The notes under the pieces: model-generated | Seen by the model: the letters and a program-made list of their open reading frames with translations, nothing else | Databases searched by the model: none | Told to the model about the DNA's origin: nothing | Program-made: the position numbers and the translations under genes | Part shown: piece after piece, positions 6,948 through 15,491 of the stretch | How the letters are laid out: every line of letters begins with the position of its first letter | Numbering within the stretch: position 1 is the first letter of the stretch | Source: JAAYTD01 sp964472015 | GTDB taxonomy: Bacteria; Bacteroidota; Ignavibacteria; Kapaibacteriales; UBA2268 | Length of the DNA: 19,134 nucleotides | NCBI GenBank assembly: GCA_964472015.1 | Contig: CAYYIP010000028.1 | Span: 1 to 19,134, forward strand | Direction of reading: 5' to 3'

Positions 6948-8243
6948 TTATTTATTACATAAATTTTTAAAAGGTACATTAGAAGCATAAATTGCATCAT
7001 CATATAAAATTTCTTCAATACGCAACAATTGATTGTATTTAGCAACTCTATCTGATCGACTTGGCGCACCTGTTTTTATTTGACCGGAATTCGTAGCAAC
7101 TGCAATATCAGCTATTGTAGAATCTTCTGTTTCGCCCGATCGATGCGAAATAACTGTATTATAACCATTATTTTGAGCAATTTTAATAGCTTCTAAAGTC
7201 TCAGTAAGTGTACCTATTTGATTAACCTTAATAAGAATTGCATTTGCAACATTATTATTAATTCCTTTTGTCAAATAATTAGGATTAGTAACAAATAAAT
7301 CATCACCTACTAATTGAGTACGTTTACCAAGAACGTCTGTTAATTTTTTCCATCCATCCCAATCATTTTGATCTAAACCATCTTCAATAGAAATTAATGG
7401 ATATTTATCACAAATTTTTACATACCACTCAATCATTTCATCACTTGTAAATAATTTAGATGGATCTGATTTAAAGAATTTATACTTTCCATTCTCATAC
7501 ATTTCACTTGCAGCCACATCAATTGCTAGTAAAATATCTTTACCTGGCTCAAATCCACTCTTTTTTATTGCCTCAATAATAACTTCAAAGGCCTCTTCAT
7601 TAGATTTTAATGATGGTGCAAAACCGCCTTCATCACCAACCGAAGTATTATATTTTTTTTCTTTAAGAACAGTTCGCAAATTATGAAAAACTTCAGTCCC
7701 CATACGTAAAGCTTCACGAAAAGAATTAGCCCCTATGGGCATAATCATAAATTCTTGAATATCAACATTGTTATCAGCATGCTTCCCGCCATTCAAAATA
7801 TTCATCATTGGTGTCGGAAGAAGTTCTGCTCTTATACCACCAATATATCTATAAAGTGGCATTTCGTAATAATCAGCAGCTGCTTTTGCACATGCTAAAG
7901 ATACTGCTAAAATAGCATTAGCACCTAATTTTGATTTATTTGGCGTACCATCAAGTTCTATCATTAAATTATCAAGTTCTTTCTGTTCAGTTGCATCCAT
8001 TCCTATCAACTTATCTGCAATAATAGTATTTACATTTTCAACTGCTTTTTCAACTCCTTTCCCATTATAACGATCTTTATCGCCATCACGTAATTCACAC
8101 GCCTCATATTCACCTGTACTAGCACCACTCGGAACAGCTGCTCTACCCATAGCACCACTTTCAAGAATTACCTCACATTCTAATGTTGGATTTCCACGTG
8201 AATCTAAAATTTCTCTTGCCCAAATATCAAGTATATTACTCAC
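6948..8243 (-). CDS. eno: enolase (phosphopyruvate hydratase)
   Basis: Enolase interconverts 2-phosphoglycerate and phosphoenolpyruvate in glycolysis and gluconeogenesis in the cytoplasm. The 431 residues are full length. All landmarks are present: the mobile loop PSGASTGEYEA (38-48), His155 in NGGKHADNNVD, general acid Glu205 in GDEGG, magnesium ligands Asp242, Glu287 and Asp314, the family signature from ILIKVNQIGTLTET with catalytic Lys339, the substrate loop SHRSGETED (366-374) and Lys390. The start is GTG, supported by AGGAG at 8252-8256 eight bases upstream. A possible -7 element (8342-8349) and a bulged hairpin (8302-8341) lie in the leader. Transcription ends at the hairpin at 6894-6927. 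Identification is certain. Confidence 0.98.
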   Translation of the reverse strand: MSNILDIWAREILDSRGNPTLECEVILESGAMGRAAVPSGASTGEYEACELRDGDKDRYNGKGVEKAVENVNTIIADKLIGMDATEQKELDNLMIELDGTPNKSKLGANAILAVSLACAKAAADYYEMPLYRYIGGIRAELLPTPMMNILNGGKHADNNVDIQEFMIMPIGANSFREALRMGTEVFHNLRTVLKEKKYNTSVGDEGGFAPSLKSNEEAFEVIIEAIKKSGFEPGKDILLAIDVAASEMYENGKYKFFKSDPSKLFTSDEMIEWYVKICDKYPLISIEDGLDQNDWDGWKKLTDVLGKRTQLVGDDLFVTNPNYLTKGINNNVANAILIKVNQIGTLTETLEAIKIAQNNGYNTVISHRSGETEDSTIADIAVATNSGQIKTGAPSRSDRVAKYNQLLRIEEILYDDAIYASNVPFKNLCNK

Positions 8244-8301
8244 TTAGTTTACTCCTTTTATTTTATTTATTAAATAAAATTATAAAAATTAAAAAAATAC
8301 A

Positions 8302-8341
8302 TAATACGTTTATTATATAAAAGTTTTTATATAATGTATTA
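8302..8341. repeat. bulged hairpin in the enolase leader
   Basis: An 11-bp perfect stem (8312-8322 and 8325-8335, core GT) is extended after a 4-base bulge by six more pairs (TAATAC 8302-8307 with GTATTA 8336-8341). It falls at the predicted 5' end of the enolase transcript, about 60-100 bases before the start. It may stabilise that transcript, or help end mnmE transcription. Confidence 0.45.
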
Positions 8342-8349
8342 CAAAAATA
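8342..8349 (-). promoter_or_regulatory. possible -7 element for enolase
   Basis: The - strand reads TATTTTTG, a full match to TAnnTTTG. A TTTG lies 23 bases upstream, two more than the usual maximum. The predicted transcript would begin with the hairpin at 8302-8341 and have a leader of about 90 bases. Confidence 0.25.
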
Positions 8350-8400
8350 CGTTATAAAAAGTATAAAAGTTTCAAAATTAAAAATTAGAAATTTAGAAAT

Positions 8401-8431
8401 AATATTAAAAATAAATTTATTTTTTAATATT
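8401..8431. repeat. near-perfect inverted repeat at the mnmE stop
   Basis: Arms AATATTAAAAATAAA and its complement (with one extra T) meet with no spacer over 8401-8431 and overlap the mnmE stop codon at 8430. It contains only A and T, so it is a weak terminator candidate. Confidence 0.35.
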
Positions 8432-9800
8432 ATTTCCCTATACAGAATTTACTGAAAATAGAATTTAAAACCTCTTCATTCCAATTTTTACCAGCAACTG
8501 CTCCTAAAGCATTAGCAGCATTTCTAATATCTATAGCTATAAATTCATTGCTAATATTATTTTTTAACCCATTTATTGCACTATCAACAGATTTAATAGT
8601 TTGATTAAGCAATAAAAATTGCCTTTGATTTAATAAAATATCTTCTTCTATCTCTACACAATTATTAGCAATTTCAATAATTATAGATTTTAATTTATCA
8701 ATATCTTTTTTGTTTTTTGCAGATATATTAACAACATTACAATCATCATTTAATTTAATTAAAGAATTATTATTTTTATTAACAATTAAATCAATTTTAT
8801 TATTCACTAATAAAAACTTTTGATTTTTATATTTTTCTTTAATACTATTAAATAATTTTAATTCTTTATCTTTATTATTTTCTGTAATGTCCCTTAAAAA
8901 TATAATTAAATTAGCTTCATCTAATTTATTATAAACAAGTTTAATTCCTTCTGCTTCAATATAATCATCAGTTTTTCTTAATCCAGCCGTATCTATTAAC
9001 TTTATAGCAACATTATCTATAAACATAACGTCTTCAATATAGTCTCTTGTTGTTCCCGGTATATCAGTAACAATAGCCCTGTTTTTATTTAACATAGCAT
9101 TAAATAAAGTAGATTTCCCTGAGTTAGGAAGCCCTACAATAGCAACAAAAAAACCTTCTCTCAAAATAGTAGCAGATTTATATGAATCTATTAATTTTTG
9201 ACATATATTTTTTACATTTAATAAATTATATTCTATCTCATTTCTATTTGTAATAGAAATTGCATCTTCTGCAAAATCTAGTTCTAATTCTAATAGTGAT
9301 GCTACTTTTAATAAATTATCATATAAGTCATTTAAATTTTTAGTAAATCCACCTCGTAGTTGCCGTGCTGATGTTATTGCACCAATTACAGAAATAGAAT
9401 TTATTAAATCAACAACTGCTTCTGCTTGTACTAAATCAATCTTGCCATTAACAAAAGCTCTTTGAGTAAATTCGCCCGGCTTAGCAAGTTCACATCCATT
9501 ACGAATTAATGAATTAATAATATTTAATGTAATAATTTTCCCGCCGTGACATCCTATTTCTATAACATCTTCACCAGTATAAGAATGAGGTTTTTTAAAT
9601 ATCGATACTGTTATATCATCAATTATAGTTCCATTATCTATGAAATTTCCATATAAAATTGTATGAGATGCAGCTTCTAATATATCTTTATTCCCACTGA
9701 AAAGTTTTGAGACAATATTAAATGCTTCTGGACCAGAAACACGAATAATAGCAAGGCCACTTGCGCCAAGAGCAGTTGCTTGTGCAACAATAGTCTTCAT
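8430..9800 (-). CDS. mnmE: tRNA modification GTPase MnmE
   Basis: With MnmG (not in this window), MnmE installs the carboxymethylaminomethyl group on uridine 34 of tRNAs reading split codon boxes. The 456 residues are full length. The N-terminal tetrahydrofolate-binding domain spans about 1-120 (MKTIVAQAT, then the RVSGPEA and GEFTQRAFVNGKIDL segments). Next is the helical domain, interrupted by a GTPase domain with GLPNSGKST (223-231, G1), PGTTRD (248-253, G2), DTAGLR (270-275, G3) and NKID (334-337, G4). The C-terminus FCIGK carries the catalytic Cys453. No Shine-Dalgarno sequence precedes the ATG. A (AAT)6 tract and a TATCTTTT-like -7 element lie in the spacer upstream. Confidence 0.97.
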   Translation of the reverse strand: MKTIVAQATALGASGLAIIRVSGPEAFNIVSKLFSGNKDILEAASHTILYGNFIDNGTIIDDITVSIFKKPHSYTGEDVIEIGCHGGKIITLNIINSLIRNGCELAKPGEFTQRAFVNGKIDLVQAEAVVDLINSISVIGAITSARQLRGGFTKNLNDLYDNLLKVASLLELELDFAEDAISITNRNEIEYNLLNVKNICQKLIDSYKSATILREGFFVAIVGLPNSGKSTLFNAMLNKNRAIVTDIPGTTRDYIEDVMFIDNVAIKLIDTAGLRKTDDYIEAEGIKLVYNKLDEANLIIFLRDITENNKDKELKLFNSIKEKYKNQKFLLVNNKIDLIVNKNNNSLIKLNDDCNVVNISAKNKKDIDKLKSIIIEIANNCVEIEEDILLNQRQFLLLNQTIKSVDSAINGLKNNISNEFIAIDIRNAANALGAVAGKNWNEEVLNSIFSKFCIGK

Positions 9801-9838
9801 ATTTTAATTATTTTACAATTTTTAATTATTAAAGATTA

Positions 9839-9846
9839 AAAAGATA
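9839..9846 (-). promoter_or_regulatory. possible -7 element for mnmE
   Basis: The - strand reads TATCTTTT, identical to the candidate -7 element of the surface operon at 225-232 and in a similar TTAGTA context. No TTTG is seen at the right distance; the region upstream is occupied by a trinucleotide repeat. The leader would be about 30 bases. Confidence 0.25.
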
Positions 9847-9852
9847 TACTAA

Positions 9853-9870
9853 AATAATAATAATAATAAT
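9853..9870. repeat. (AAT)6 trinucleotide tract
   Basis: Six uninterrupted AAT units lie 53-70 bases upstream of the mnmE start, just upstream of its possible -7 element. Slippage here would change promoter spacing in steps of three bases. It may equally be neutral in DNA this AT-rich. Confidence 0.8.
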
Positions 9871-9897
9871 ATAAATATTATAAAAAATAAAAGAAAT

Positions 9898-9969
9898 TTA
9901 TAATTTTTTATTTATATAAAATAATAACCTTTTTGCAAGATATTCTAAACATCGTACTTCTCTTTTCAT
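9898..9969 (-). CDS. possible 23-residue ORF after sbcC
   Basis: An ATG six bases after the sbcC stop opens a frame reading MKREVRCLEYLAKRLLFYI and ending four residues later (NKKL). It is less AT-rich than the rest of the spacer and has a charged, helix-like amphipathic composition, which is why it stands out. I see no Shine-Dalgarno sequence, and the product matches nothing I know. It may be a small translated gene, a decayed gene end, or chance. Confidence 0.22.
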   Translation of the reverse strand: MKREVRCLEYLAKRLLFYINKKL

Positions 9970-9975
9970 ATTAAT

Positions 9976-12900
9976 TTATGAAAAAATAACTTCTATTGAA
10001 CTTTTACCGCTCCCTTCTTTTTTTAGATGAATTTGAGTATTTATTCTTTCTTTTATTTCTTTTAAATGCGAGATAATACCTATTTTTTTACCCGTATTAT
10101 GTAGTTGTTCTAATATTAGAATTATATCATTTAAAGTATTTGTATCTAATGAACCAAACCCTTCATCTATAAACATAGAATTTATTTGTAAATTATCAGA
10201 CGCCATCGCAGATAACCCTAAAGCTAACCCTAAAGAAACAATAAAAGTTTCACCACCTGATAAACTACTAATCGGTCTAATTTCATCACCCATTTCATTG
10301 TCAATAATATTAAATTCTAATTTATTATCATTATAACGTTTTAATTTATATCTAGACGATAATTTTGAAAGTTGAGCATTAGTACTATTAATTAATATTT
10401 CTAATGTATAAACTTGAGCAATTTTTTTAAATAATTTACCTTCTTTATCCCCACCTATTAAATTATCTAATTCTTCCCATTTTTTATATTCTTCTTGTAC
10501 AACATCAAATTCTAATTTTTTACCTTCTAATTTTTTACTTTCTTGTTCATTGTAATATAAATGGTTATCAATTGACTTGACTTCTTGAATAATACTATTT
10601 TGCTCTTCTTGTAATATTTTAAGTTCATTGTTAATCGAATTAATTGTTTCTTTTTCTTCTAATTTATTTCTGTCTTTTTCTAATTCTTTACTTTTAGCTT
10701 CTAATTCTTTCCTTTTAACTTCTAATTCAGTATCTTTTGTTTTAATCGTATCTATTTTATCCTTAGCTTCTTTTTCCCAATTACTATTATATTTATTCAG
10801 TATCTCTTCTATATTGTCTAGATTTATTTTTATTTCGTACTTATTATTATATTCATTTATTTTTGTTTCTAATTCAATAGTTTTACTTTGCTTGTCTGTC
10901 TCTTTGATTGATTTGTCTTTTTTACGTTGCTCTTGCTTACTCTGTTCATTTGATAAAGAAATTTTATTACTATTTAATTTATCTTTTAAATTATTATAAC
11001 TATTATTTGTATTATCTTCTTTTTGTTCTAATACTTGCTTTACTATATCAGCATTTATTTTTTCATTTGGAAATAAATTTTGTATACTTTCATTTATCTT
11101 GTCCTTTTTATTTTTTATTTCATTTATTTCACAAAGTTTTTTATCTGTAATATCTTGTTTTTTTTGAAAACTCTTAAATGCCTCATTATAATGTTGTTCT
11201 TTTTCAATTTTTATCTGTTCCTTATCAAAAATTTTCTCTTTTAATTCTAACACTTTTATTATATTATTAAGTTCTATTAATTCTTTATCATTAGTTGAAT
11301 TATAAGACTCAATATCATTTTTTATGCCTAAAATATCAATACTATCTTTTATAATCTCATTAATATCCTTTATAAATATGTTCATTGCATTATTTACACT
11401 TATACTATCTATAGTACCTTCAATCAGCCCTTTACATTGATTAATATCAGCAGAATATTTTTCTTTATCTTTTTCTAATTCTATCAATTCTTCATTTAAT
11501 TTTTCTATAATTCCTTTAGCTTTTTCATAACTATTTTTTGTTACTTCATATAAATCATTAGTCTTATTTAATAATTCAGCATTAACTTTATACGGGTGCT
11601 CTAAACTCCCACATACTGGACACCGATCTTCTGATTTTAACTGTTCTCTAAGTTCTATTACTATACCACAAGATTTTTCATATTCTTTTATAACTTTATT
11701 ATTTTTATCAATTTCTTCCTCCTTTTCCTGTATTAATACTTTTATTTTATTATCTAATTCATTCCTATAATTATTTAAATCATTTTTGTAATTATATAGT
11801 TTATCTAAATTTTTAATTAAATTATCATTTTCTTTTATTGAGTTTTCTAATTCTATTAATTTTAAATTAGTTTCTTTAATAATATCAGAAATATTATTAA
11901 CATCTATTTTTTTATTTGTAATTTTTAATATTTGCGTTTCAATTTTTTCATTTATTTTACAATTACTTTCTAAGTTCAATAAATCTTTATTAATTGTATC
12001 AAATTCATTTTTTGCAGTCTTATATTTTTGTTCGTCTTCGTTTTTTTCTTTCAAATATTGCTGATATACTTTTTCTAAAGGTTCTAACTTCGAAACAATC
12101 TCTTTATATTCAATAAAATAATTATCACATTTTTCTTTTAATAATTTAAAATTTTCTTTTTCTTTTTCTATATTATCTATGTCTTTTATTAATTTTTCTT
12201 TTTCAGTTGCATAATCTTGTTCTTTATTTTTACTCTCTTCTATGTCACTACTATATTTTTTTATCTCTTTATCTAACTCTCTTATATTTTCATAAATATT
12301 ATAAATATTTTCGTTTTTAATTGCAGTAATAGCCTCTAATTCTTTTTCTATTATTTCTAAATTAGATTTTTCAATATCATTTTTTTCCTTTTCTAATCTT
12401 ATATTGTTTAATTTTTCTATAATCTCATCTTTATCTTCTTTCCATTTTAATTTTCTATTATATTTATCTATTAAATTATTATTTTCTTTTATTAAATTTT
12501 CTAATTCTGATTTTCGTTTTTCTTTTGTTTCTTTCTCGTCATCATTTAATATATTTATATCCTTTATTTCTTGTTCTTTTAAATCTTTGCTGGTTAAAAT
12601 ATCTTTACGTTTTTCTCTTATCCTAGCCCCTATCTTTGCATATATCTCTGTATTTGTCAATTTTTCTAGAATATCAGCTTTTACATTTTCATCAGATTTT
12701 AAAAAATTAGCAAACTCATTTTGAGGTAATATTATTGTTTTAGTAAATTGTTCATATGTTAACCCAACTGCTTTTGAAATTTCTTCTAATAATTTAATAA
12801 TTTCTTGTAAACTTTTCCCTTCTTTATCAAATTCTTCATTTTTAGAAATACATTTAAATTGTAAAGTTGTAATTAACTTTTTATTCTTATTGGTTCTAAA

Positions 12901-13230
12901 TAATAATTTTGATATATATTTTTTATTATCTGAACCTATAAATTCTATTTTCGAATATCCTTCCTTACATCCTTTCCTTAATATGTTTCTTATATCATTT
13001 TGCTTTAAATCTTCATAAATTGTTTCTTTTACCTCAATTTTAGAATTAAATTTTGGTGTTCTTGCATATAACGCTAATGTTATAGCCTCTAATAAAGTTG
13101 TTTTTCCTGACCCTGTATCACCACTTATACAAAATATTCCTGCACTATGCAACGGCTCTTCCAAAAAATTAATACTATATTCACCTTCTATAGACGCAAG
13201 ATTTTTTAGAGTTAGTTTTTCTATTTTCAT
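9976..13230 (-). CDS. sbcC: exonuclease SbcC, Rad50-like ATPase subunit
   Basis: SbcC is the SMC/Rad50-like ATPase of the SbcCD complex, which opens DNA hairpins and blocked ends during repair and replication. The 1,084 residues show the full architecture. Walker A is GDTGSGKT (37-44). A long Lys/Glu/Asn-rich coiled coil follows, broken by the zinc hook CPVC (Cys537 and Cys540) that dimerises two molecules. The second coiled coil leads to the signature LSGGETF (from 990) and Walker B MFIDEGFGSLD (1019-1029). Its ATG lies 5 bases after the sbcD stop, and its ribosome site (GAGGAG, overlapping the last codons and stop of sbcD) implies translational coupling. The extreme lysine and asparagine content follows from the AT-rich DNA. 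Confidence 0.96.
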   Translation of the reverse strand: MKIEKLTLKNLASIEGEYSINFLEEPLHSAGIFCISGDTGSGKTTLLEAITLALYARTPKFNSKIEVKETIYEDLKQNDIRNILRKGCKEGYSKIEFIGSDNKKYISKLLFRTNKNKKLITTLQFKCISKNEEFDKEGKSLQEIIKLLEEISKAVGLTYEQFTKTIILPQNEFANFLKSDENVKADILEKLTNTEIYAKIGARIREKRKDILTSKDLKEQEIKDINILNDDEKETKEKRKSELENLIKENNNLIDKYNRKLKWKEDKDEIIEKLNNIRLEKEKNDIEKSNLEIIEKELEAITAIKNENIYNIYENIRELDKEIKKYSSDIEESKNKEQDYATEKEKLIKDIDNIEKEKENFKLLKEKCDNYFIEYKEIVSKLEPLEKVYQQYLKEKNEDEQKYKTAKNEFDTINKDLLNLESNCKINEKIETQILKITNKKIDVNNISDIIKETNLKLIELENSIKENDNLIKNLDKLYNYKNDLNNYRNELDNKIKVLIQEKEEEIDKNNKVIKEYEKSCGIVIELREQLKSEDRCPVCGSLEHPYKVNAELLNKTNDLYEVTKNSYEKAKGIIEKLNEELIELEKDKEKYSADINQCKGLIEGTIDSISVNNAMNIFIKDINEIIKDSIDILGIKNDIESYNSTNDKELIELNNIIKVLELKEKIFDKEQIKIEKEQHYNEAFKSFQKKQDITDKKLCEINEIKNKKDKINESIQNLFPNEKINADIVKQVLEQKEDNTNNSYNNLKDKLNSNKISLSNEQSKQEQRKKDKSIKETDKQSKTIELETKINEYNNKYEIKINLDNIEEILNKYNSNWEKEAKDKIDTIKTKDTELEVKRKELEAKSKELEKDRNKLEEKETINSINNELKILQEEQNSIIQEVKSIDNHLYYNEQESKKLEGKKLEFDVVQEEYKKWEELDNLIGGDKEGKLFKKIAQVYTLEILINSTNAQLSKLSSRYKLKRYNDNKLEFNIIDNEMGDEIRPISSLSGGETFIVSLGLALGLSAMASDNLQINSMFIDEGFGSLDTNTLNDIILILEQLHNTGKKIGIISHLKEIKERINTQIHLKKEGSGKSSIEVIFS

Positions 13231-13235
13231 TATTT

Positions 13236-14429
13236 TTACTCCTCTCTATCATTATTTATTTCAGACACAACTTCATTAAAAAGTTTTTCTAAATTTTCAG
13301 TCAATTCTTTATTAAACTTTTTCTTATAATAATTTTTTAAAATATCAATTGGTTTTAACTCTTTAAATTTTTCAATACTCATCATATTTTCTGTATAATC
13401 TTCTAAATTATCGTTTAATTCTTCTACTGATGTTTTACAAAAATGTAAATTTCTACCATTTATAGCCTCTTCTATTTGCTGTCTTATATTATCAATAAAT
13501 ATATCTTTTTTCATTTTTACTTCTAAATAAGATTCTTCGTCATTATTATAATTTCTTAACTCTTCTAATACTTCTTGAAATGGTTTATAAGTTTTAGGAA
13601 TAGATTTTAGTTTAATCAAAGGCTCATAATATACTTCTTGTATAGATAAATTATCATTTTCTATTGTAATTAAATTTACTAAATGTTTATATTTTATTTC
13701 CGCAAAAGACATTGGAAGTGGACTCCCAGCATATCTTAAATTATCTTTTTTAGATACTTTTTGTGCTTTATGGATATGACCTAAGGCAGTATAAATTATA
13801 TTGTTTGAAATATCAAAATTAGACATATCAACACAATCAATACCCCCTATTACTACTCTTTCAGAATGTTGTTTCTCACTAATTTCTGCACCTGTTGCAT
13901 AAAAGTGCCCCATAGCAATTAATGGATATTTATTACTATATTTTTCTGTTGCAAAATTATATAATTCCTTAAATAACTCTTTTACTTTATCTGATTGAAC
14001 AAATGGAATAGCTAAACATATCGCCTTAATTTTATTATTTTTATCTTTCAACGGAACGATTAATTTTTCATAATCAATTTGTTGACCATTAATCTTATGT
14101 ATTAACGCAATATGTGAAACATTGAAATAATATAAAAGAGGATTAAAAGACTCTAACCTATATGCAGAATCATGATTACCGGCTATTACTACCATTTGTA
14201 AATACGGAATTTGTTGTTTTACATCCGCAATAAATTTATTGTATTGTTGTACGGCACTAGAAGCAGGATTTGCAACATCAAAAATATCGCCTGCTACTAA
14301 TAAAACATCAACTTCTTTTTCTTTTAACATATTAATAAGCCAAAGGAAAAAGTGTTCATGTTCTTTTTCACGATTGTAATTATAAAACATTTGACCAATA
14401 TGCCAATCAGCAGTGTGAATTATTTTCAT
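13236..14429 (-). CDS. sbcD: exonuclease SbcD, Mre11-like nuclease subunit
   Basis: SbcD is the manganese-dependent nuclease of SbcCD. The calcineurin-like phosphoesterase motifs are all present: Asp8 and His10 in HTADWHIGQ, Asp48 in VAGDIFD, the GNHDS motif (84-88, catalytic His86), His175 in MGHFYATG, and His218/His220 in LGHIHKAQ. The C-terminal part (about 270-397) is the capping and SbcC-binding region and is poorly conserved, as is usual. At 397 residues it is of normal length. It is the first gene of the sbcDC pair, divergent from the adenylyltransferase gene at 14655. No Shine-Dalgarno sequence is seen before its ATG. Confidence 0.96.
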   Translation of the reverse strand: MKIIHTADWHIGQMFYNYNREKEHEHFFLWLINMLKEKEVDVLLVAGDIFDVANPASSAVQQYNKFIADVKQQIPYLQMVVIAGNHDSAYRLESFNPLLYYFNVSHIALIHKINGQQIDYEKLIVPLKDKNNKIKAICLAIPFVQSDKVKELFKELYNFATEKYSNKYPLIAMGHFYATGAEISEKQHSERVVIGGIDCVDMSNFDISNNIIYTALGHIHKAQKVSKKDNLRYAGSPLPMSFAEIKYKHLVNLITIENDNLSIQEVYYEPLIKLKSIPKTYKPFQEVLEELRNYNNDEESYLEVKMKKDIFIDNIRQQIEEAINGRNLHFCKTSVEELNDNLEDYTENMMSIEKFKELKPIDILKNYYKKKFNKELTENLEKLFNEVVSEINNDREE

Positions 14430-14538
14430 AAGCTTTGATTTTAATTTATTTTTTATTTAATGCATTATAATATTTTTTTTAATTTTTTGAAAATATTTTT
14501 AGATTTTTATGCTCTTTTTATAATTTTTTTAATATTTC

Positions 14539-14601
14539 TTAATAATTTTTCATTGGTTTTTAATAATTTTAACTTTATTTTTAATAATTATAATAATAAT
14601 T
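14539..14601. repeat. three degenerate 21-bp tandem units
   Basis: TTAATAATT begins at 14539, 14560 and 14581, an exact period of 21 bases. Neighbouring units agree at about 16 of 21 positions. They fill the 225-base spacer between the divergent sbcD and ThiF-like genes. A period of 21 bases is two helical turns, so AT tracts would face the same side of the helix and could bend it or bind a regulator. Confidence 0.5.
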
Positions 14602-14615
14602 TTTAATTTTTATAT

Positions 14616-14646
14616 TTTGTGTTTTTACAAATCAAATTTAATTTTA
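14616..14646 (+). promoter_or_regulatory. weak promoter candidate for the ThiF-like gene
   Basis: TTTG (14616-14619) is followed after 19 bases by TAATTTTA (14639-14646), one base short of the TAnnTTTG consensus. The transcript would start within a few bases of ATG 14655 and be essentially leaderless, consistent with the absence of a Shine-Dalgarno sequence there. Confidence 0.22.
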
Positions 14647-14654
14647 AATAAAAT

Positions 14655-15359
14655 ATGTGTATAAATTTAGAACGATATAATAGACAGATAATATTAAAAG
14701 AATTCGGTATATCAGGGCAAGAAAAAATAAATAAAGCAAAAGTATTAATTGTTGGGGCAGGAGGATTAGGTTCTGTAATATCTTTATATTTAACTGCTGC
14801 TGGTATAGGAACAATTGGAATAATAGATGACGATATTGTTTCAATATCAAATTTGCAACGTCAAATTTTATATAAAGAAAATATGTTAAATAAAAGTAAA
14901 GTTGAATGTGCAAAACAAATATTAAATGAATTAAATTCTAATACAAAAATAGAAATTTATAATACTAAATTAACTAAACATAATGCAAAAGATATAATAT
15001 ATAAATATGATATAGTAGCTGATGGAACAGATAACATTGATAGTCGTTTAATAATAAATGATAAATGCTTAGAATTAGATAAACCTTATGTTTACGGTTC
15101 TATATGTGAATTTAGTGGTCAAGTATCTGTATTTAATTATAAAGGCAGTTTAAACTATCGTTCTTTATTATCAAACAATATTAATCTTGAAACTTTCTCA
15201 CAATCTTCAGGTGTATTAGGTGTCTTACCTTGCATTATTGGGGGAATAGAAACAAATGAAATTATAAAAATAATAACTGGAATTGGAACAGTATTAGCTA
15301 ATAAGTTGTTTACAATAGATTTACTTACATTAAAAAGTAATATATTTAAACTCTGTTAA
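14655..15359 (+). CDS. short ThiF/MoeB/HesA-family adenylyltransferase lacking conserved cysteines
   Basis: This E1-like family adenylates the C-terminal glycine of small sulfur carriers such as ThiS or MoaD. The ATP-binding half is intact: RYNRQ (7-11), GAGGLGS (34-40), IDDDIVSISNLQRQ (57-70) and catalytic Asp126 in DGTDN. The zinc and sulfur-transfer parts are not. Where relatives have CYRC there is NYRS (167-170); the conserved Cys before GVLG is Ser182; and the protein stops at 234 residues, before the second CxxC, with only a final Cys. The frame is open and well conserved elsewhere (GVLGVLP, IIGGIETNEIIKII), so this is not simple decay. No sulfur-carrier, thiamine or molybdopterin gene lies in the window to fix the partner. 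It is divergent from sbcD and convergent with secF. Confidence 0.87.
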   Translation: MCINLERYNRQIILKEFGISGQEKINKAKVLIVGAGGLGSVISLYLTAAGIGTIGIIDDDIVSISNLQRQILYKENMLNKSKVECAKQILNELNSNTKIEIYNTKLTKHNAKDIIYKYDIVADGTDNIDSRLIINDKCLELDKPYVYGSICEFSGQVSVFNYKGSLNYRSLLSNNINLETFSQSSGVLGVLPCIIGGIETNEIIKIITGIGTVLANKLFTIDLLTLKSNIFKLC

Positions 15360-15424
15360 TATCTTGTTATTATATTTTACCAATATTAAATTTATATCTT
15401 GAAATATTAATCTATATGTAATAA

Positions 15425-15462
15425 AAAAAAAGAGTTCTTTTTAAATAAAGAACTCTTTTTTT
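15425..15462. terminator. bidirectional rho-independent terminator
   Basis: A 16-bp perfect stem (15425-15440 and 15447-15462, loop TTAAAT) contains the core GAGTTC/GAACTC flanked by A and T runs. It lies between the ends of the convergent ThiF-like and secF genes and can stop both. Confidence 0.9.
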
Positions 15463-15491
15463 ATAATACTAAAATATTAATCGTATTTTTA

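Noticed and set aside
7647..7660. T8 run inside enolase as a slippage site
   Set aside because: Runs of A or T of this length are common throughout this AT-rich window, and the gene is essential. It carries no signal like the G7 run.
10628..12724. Long open frames on the + strand opposite sbcC, rich in Ser, Leu and Phe
   Set aside because: They are the complement of a Lys/Glu/Asn-rich coiled coil in AT-rich DNA, which rarely gives stops on the other strand. They show no domain or ribosome site, and sbcC is certain.
14644..14913. 89-residue - strand frame overlapping the start of the ThiF-like gene
   Set aside because: It lies opposite clearly conserved ThiF/MoeB motifs, and its Leu/Tyr/Gln-rich product is a composition artefact.
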